NCBI GenBank assembly: GCA_038496445.1
Contig: JALMLS010000465.1
Coordinates: 1-33,704 of the forward strand
Direction: 5' to 3'
DNA: 33,704 bases
Origin: Trichosphaerium sp. ATCC 40318
Taxonomy: Eukaryota > Discosea > Flabellinia > Trichosidae
The notes under the pieces are model-generated. The model had not been told where the DNA came from, searched no databases, and saw nothing but the letters and a program-made list of their open reading frames with translations. The number at the start of each line of letters is the position of its first letter. Within the stretch, counting starts at the first letter, position 1. Shown here in pieces: positions 29,153 through 33,704 of the stretch. Position numbers and translations under genes: made by a program.

Positions 29153-30780
29153 ATGAACGTAGACGTACAACCAGTAGTTATCGACAACGGAAGGTACATA
29201 TAAAAATCGCCAAAAGAACCAACTTCTACTTTCGTTTCATTAAGTATTCACTCTCTAAATAACTTTAATCTCACCTTGTATAGCGGTGTCTGTAAAGCAG
29301 GATTTGCAGGAGAGGACGCGCCTAGAGCAGTATTCGTAAGTATTTACTATGTGAAAATAACAGCAGACTTTTGTGTGAAACTACCTTGTTCAGCTGTGCT
29401 TACAACAAATCTTTAGTCATCTTTAATTGGAAGACCAAAATATGCTTCTGTCATGCCTGGTATGGGCACTAAGGAGCTATACGTTGGCGATGAAGCGCAA
29501 TCAAAGAAGGGTATTCTTTCACTCAATTATCCGATTGAGGTACCAATTTGCTTTTAGGGCGCCCGTTGGTATTCTTGCTAATACTTGCCAGCACGGTATC
29601 GTCACAAATTGGGATGACATGGAGGCGATATGGCACCACACTTTTTACAATGAGCTCCGAGTTGCACCAGAAGAGCATCCAGTAATGCTTACGGAAGCTC
29701 CATTGAATCCAAAAGCAAATAGGTATGTACCAGCTTTTTTCCTTTTTGATCTTTTACTAGGGAGCAAATGACCACCATTATGTTTGAGACCTTTAATACG
29801 CCTGCGATGTATCTATCTATACAAGCTGTTCTTTCACTTTATGCGAGCGGCAGGTACGTGCTCTTACAAACAAACTAAAGAGCTTACCTTTTTATCTCCA
29901 GAACAACAGGTGTCGTGCTCGACATGGGTGATGGCGTATCACATGTAGTTCCAGTCACAGACGGATACGCTATGAAACATGCTATTCAGAGGATTGACTT
30001 GGCAGGACGTGACTTGACAAACTACATGCAGAGGATACTATCAGAGAGAGGATATTCTTTCAAATCATCTGCAGAGCAAGAAATTGTTAGAAACATGAAA
30101 GAAAAATTATGCTATACAGCACAAGATTTCGAAAAGGAAATCATAAAGTCACAACGTATAAGATTTATTCTTCCTTAATATGATTACTTAGTCTTCTTCT
30201 AGAATCCTCACAACTTGAGAAAGACTACGAGCTACCAGATGGTCAAGTAATCACAATAGGAGCTGAAAGATTCAGGTACACAAACAGCTTATGAAAAAAT
30301 TGTTTCGACTCACGTGATTTGTATTAGAGTACCTGAGGTTCTATTTAAACCATCTTTTATCGGCATGGAAAGTGCTGGTATACATGAACACTTATATAAC
30401 TCGATCATGAGCTGTGATATAGATGTCAGAAAGGACTTGTACAAAAATGTTATACTATCCGGAGGAAGTTCAATGTTTCCTGTACGTCTCACTGCTTTTC
30501 GCTTCACTACTTTATACTAACACTATTATAGGGCCTCCGCAAGCGTTTGAAGACTGAGTTAGAGACTCTTGCCCCAAAGACAATGCAGATTAAGTGCTTA
30601 GCACCTCCAGAGAGGTACAACAATAATTCCTAAACATAGCTAATTTTCCGTTCTAGAAAGTACTCTGTATGGATAGGTGGATCAATCCTAGCCTCTTTGT
30701 CTACTTTTGGTAACATGTGGATAAGTAAAGAAGAATATGACGAATGCGGAGAGAGCATAGTCCATAGGAAATGTCATTAA
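29153..30780 (+). CDS. Divergent actin
   Basis: Ten exons joined in frame from ATG 29153 ([13 protein letters not shown]) to TAA 30778-30780, about 372 residues. Hallmarks in order: [20 protein letters not shown] (phosphate loop 1), [80 protein letters not shown] (phosphate loop 2), [62 protein letters not shown], and the end [12 protein letters not shown]-dependent filament-forming cytoskeletal protein by family. Departures from conventional actin: Ser to Met in VLDSGDG, Pro lost after AVF (AVFSS), an altered DNase-I loop, and terminal His in place of Phe. It could be a fast-evolving actin isoform or an actin-related variant. One intron holds TCACGTGA. Confidence 0.93.
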
Positions 30781-31221
30781 ACTCAACTTGTAACAAAAAA
30801 CTACATAAAAAATACAGAGTTTTTTTTCACCTCAATATCAAGTACTTCCTTTTTTCTTCTTGTTTTCGGTTTTTATGTTCATTTGCATGAGTACCGTATT
30901 AACACGGCCATCAAAATATTATTAGGAAAGAATTCACGTGTGCAGAGGCAAAATATTGTGAAACTACTTTGGTAGTAGTAAGTGACAACAAAGAAAATTG
31001 ATGGTTTTTTTTGGTATTTTTTTTTTTACTAAAGCTTCGTTGCGTTGCTGTGTTGCAACAAACAAGCATGTTGCTATTGTACAAAGAGATCAAAATATTG
31101 TGTTTAAGCATTTGTAGTATTAAAGAATGCATTTTTAAGGCGACCCAACGTAGTTGTATCCTAAAAGTAAACTCAGAAAAAAAAAACATTAAAAAAAACT
31201 GATGAGAGTTTTAAAGCAAAG
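30781..31221. other. Convergent 3' intergenic region, no gene seen
   Basis: AT-rich tail-to-tail spacer between actin and the coiled-coil gene, with CACGTG at 30935 and long A/T runs. The overlapping frames at 30911-31202 look like chance. Confidence 0.5.
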
Positions 31222-32931
31222 TCATCTTAAGCGTAGTGTCTTAAGGTTTTTTAGTGAAATCCATACCTCAGCGCTCTTCTTCTGAGCAGCAGTAAGTTGA
31301 GCTTCTAACTTTTTGTTCTGTGCCTAAGAAGCAATTAACGAGAGTGAATAAAAAAATATACAAGAGTTGCTGATAGAAGTACAAAATAAAAAACTCACCT
31401 CCAGTTGTTTAACGCGTTTTTCAAGAGCACTGTTCTTTTTCTCCACACGCACTACATGAGCCTAAATGACATCAATACACAACAACAAAAATAACAAACA
31501 ACGAAAGGACTAAAAAGTAAAAATAAGAAAAAAAAAGAAACGGTTGCTTACCTTAATGCTAGCAGAATGAAGTTCAAGTAAGGCTGATATCTTTTGAGCT
31601 AATGCGTCACTCTTATCATCAATTACAGGATGTCTATTTACATCGCTCACAGAAGAACCAGAAGAACTCTTACGCAATGTATCTTTCTTAGGTTCAACAC
31701 GACTAACTGCTTTCACAGCAGGCTTAGCCTTTACTACTGGCTTCACTTTCGCTGCTGGTTTCACAGCGTCAGAGCTCTTACGAGATCCTGAATGGTTCGA
31801 CGATACTACACGTTTTGTACCATTATCTTTAGGAAGAGGCTAATAACATATAAGACTAGACACGAAGCACGTACGTGTCTCAAAAAAATAAGAAAAAAAT
31901 AAGAAAAAAAAAAAAATGTCTTTTCGAACACGTGTTCCTTGAAAGAATTTGTGAAATACCTCAATAGTATCAAGCAAGTTTGTCAAATCTTCAGGTTCAG
32001 GGATAATATCATCACTCTTGGTAGAACCAAGAATAGGATCAACAAGAGGTAAAGTAGTAGCTGACGATGTTGAACCAGAAAGTTTTGAAGGAGGAGTGCT
32101 TCGAGGAAATTGTTCATTAGTCGCATTGGCATCAGGTGTCAACGGTAAAATAGTATCTGTAGTTGTAGCCTCAGGTGATATATCTCCATTATTACTGAAT
32201 AAGTGACTTTCTATACAAGACAAGAAGTGTAAGTCGAGTTTCCAAAACGAACGTTTTTCCAAAAAAAAATTGCTTTTTTTTTGACTTCTTTTTTTAACGT
32301 TCGTTGTTTGTCAATCAGTACCTAGTGGTGTCTGTATAGGTAAAGCTGAATCACTCATGTACTCTGGCTTGTTTGCGGGCTAAAGTCAGGTTACTTGGCC
32401 GAGAAAATAAGAAATTGCGACTCACCTTCATAGGCGTAACGTTAGGTGATCCTGACGCGTCTAAAAGGGCGAAAAGAGGCATTGATACATTTCCAGGAGC
32501 CTTTTAAAGAAAATGAGTTAGCTACGTGTAGAAAATAGATTCTAACGAAGAAAAATCCTGTATAGGACTGTAGCTGGCATGAAAATAGCGACGTTAGCAA
32601 TTTTGGGAGTTTTTGCCACAACAATGCGTTTTCGGTTCTCAAATGTTATACCGTGGCAGATCTAGTAAGCGCTGCTGGTTTTTGTGGCGAGAAAGCCGCA
32701 GGTAGTGCAGATGGAGGTGTAGCTTCCTCTAATAAATGCGTTAAATACAGCGTTAACGTTTAACGTACTCTTTGGTGAGTCGAAGAAGCCTAAATCCTCG
32801 TGCTTGATAATGGGTTCTTCTTCCTTTGGCTTTTGGAAGGGATCAAACTCCTGGAACGAGTTTCCTGCTCCTTGTTGTGCCGTATTTGAATCAAAAGGGT
32901 ACAAGGAAGACAAACCACCTAGCGAATCTGC
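31222..32931 (-). CDS. Acidic/Ser-Thr-rich protein with DPF motif and C-terminal coiled coil
   Basis: Multi-exon gene from ATG 32929-32931 (MADSLGGLSSLYPFDSN) to a stop at 31222-31224. The N-terminus has SFQEFDPFQKPKEEEPI, which contains a DPF motif like those that bind the AP-2 alpha appendage in endocytic accessory proteins. The middle is disordered (KEATPPSALPAAF, APGNVSMPLFALLDASGS, ESHLFSNNGDISPEATT, SKLSGSTSSATTLPLVD). A Lys/Ala/Pro block (VKPAAKVKPVVKAKPAVKAV) leads to DDKSDALAQKISALLELHSA and a coiled coil (RVEKKNSALEKRVKQLE, AQNKKLEAQLTAAQKK). Exons are joined mostly at phase 0 or 1 with short introns; the first-listed long intron (about 32.5-32.65 kb) is about 170 nt. An endocytic role is suggested only by the DPF motif; no folded domain is recognised. 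Confidence 0.7.
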
Positions 32932-33236
32932 CATAACTGCGTTTAAAGAGTTTACCAAGTGATTACTTGTTTAATTATACGAGAGAAACGCGTTAACAAA
33001 GCGAAACAAGCGAAAACAAAGACCTTTTCAAGAGTCCATTTTGTTCTTCTTCACAGAATTTTTTCAAACCAAAAACTGGTCAGTATCTCAACTACCGCCC
33101 TCTCGTTATGGCTCATTATCAAGAATAACGCTACTCGGTACTGAAGCAAAGCTTTTTAACACAATACAAAGCCAAGAAAATACAGTACAAGAATGAACAA
33201 ACAAAACCCAAAAATAGGAGTGCCTTTTTCAGTCGT
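32932..33236. other. Intergenic spacer, no gene seen
   Basis: 305 bp between the end of the filamin-repeat gene and the start of the coiled-coil gene, both leftward. It should contain the promoter of the latter. No motif stands out. Confidence 0.45.
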
Positions 33237-33704
33237 TTAAGACTTTGGCACGTTAACGGTAAATGGAGATCCATTTATGTGCCCCTTTTCACGTGACATC
33301 TTCTTGCGTGCAACAACAGATACTTTATAAGCACCTTCCACCTTAGGTTTCCAAGTAACCTCAAACTTTCCTTCACCTTTAAAAAAAAAAAGTCAAAAAA
33401 AAAAGTTCAAACAAAATCGCTGGTCGCTGCTCGTACCCTTGTCGTCTATACTCTTACGAGCATATCTTGGTCCTTTAATCTCAACATCGAGCTTATACTC
33501 TGATACTTTAAAAGGGTTACCAAGTTGGTCATTGATTTGAATGATAAAGACATTCTGCTCTTGGACTTTAACCTTATCGGAGTCCTAGAAAAAAAAAGTT
33601 AATTTCAATCATTACTGTCACGCCTTTGAAGTACTCACCAAACCATCACCAGAAAGTGTTGACTCCTCAAAAGATACATCGAGTACATCATCGCTTGCAT
33701 CTTT
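33237..33704 (-). CDS. C-terminal filamin/ABP-type immunoglobulin repeat, 5'-truncated
   Basis: Open from the right edge of the window. Three exons read VLDVSFEESTLSGDGL, then DSDKVKVQEQNVFIIQINDQ with PFKVSEYKLDVEIKGP, then GEGKFEVTWKPKVEGAYKV and HINGSPFTVNVPKS before TAA 33237-33239. The pattern GxG...F.I...D..GNP, then ...V.W.P...G.Y.V.V, ending HI.GSPF.V.V, is the filamin (ABP280) repeat, an Ig-like domain that crosslinks actin or binds partners at the cell cortex. Introns sit before DSDKV and within DDKG|EGKF. Whether an actin-binding CH pair, NHL or TRIM modules precede it cannot be seen. CACGTG at 33290 lies in the coding exon. Confidence 0.85.

Overview
This is a piece of nuclear DNA from a unicellular eukaryote. 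Genes are broken by many short introns, mostly 38-60 nt, with GTAAGT/GTACGT/GTATGT donors, a CTAAC/CTGAT/TTGAT branch site close to the 3' end and YAG acceptors. The gene set (actin, filamin-type repeat, F-box/LRR, auxin-efflux-carrier family, type-B carboxylesterase, MORN_2/YwqK repeats, ankyrin and mucin-like repeats, piggyBac transposase) and AT-rich spacers suit an amoeba-like protist. Amoebozoa is my guess; the exact lineage cannot be read from this window. I saw no tRNA, rRNA, CRISPR or prokaryotic operon features.

Layout. 0-9.7 kb: a 5'-truncated YwqK-repeat gene (+); a signal peptide / PA-like ectodomain / seven-TM receptor-like gene (-); a truncated gene fragment (-); a six-exon secreted-protein gene (-); a twelve-exon carboxylesterase (+); an F-box/LRR gene (-). 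9.8-17.8 kb is an accessory block: a 361-bp MITE with 9-bp target duplications, a decayed Thr/Pro/Ala mucin-like array whose introns were duplicated with the repeats, and a broken piggyBac-type element whose N-terminal region resembles a cysteine peptidase. 17.8-21.1 kb: mostly spacer, with an ankyrin-repeat relic, a hairpin and an unidentified broken ORF. 21.1-26.2 kb: a complete YwqK-repeat gene (-), an auxin-efflux-family transporter (+), the second copy of the secreted-protein gene (+, inverted relative to the first, about 20 kb away) and a decayed secreted-type gene. 26.9-33.7 kb: a multi-exon gene of DWY/YPxYxW repeats with a mitochondrial-type leader (-), a divergent ten-exon actin (+), a DPF-motif/coiled-coil protein (-) and the C-terminal end of a filamin-repeat protein (-).

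The genes are not an operon and no single pathway links them. Recurring themes are secreted or surface proteins (the paralog pair, mucin-like array, esterase, PA-7TM protein) and cytoskeleton/endocytosis (actin, filamin repeat, DPF protein). The observations I rate highest are the PA-7TM receptor-like gene; the paralog pair with diverged middles and an intron conserved better than its neighbouring exon; the peptidase-like/piggyBac fusion; 26 CACGTG palindromes, many intronic, almost absent from the repeat block; and the duplicated introns of the mucin array. Splice junctions were assigned by eye from GT-AG signals and reading-frame continuity; unresolved ones are stated.
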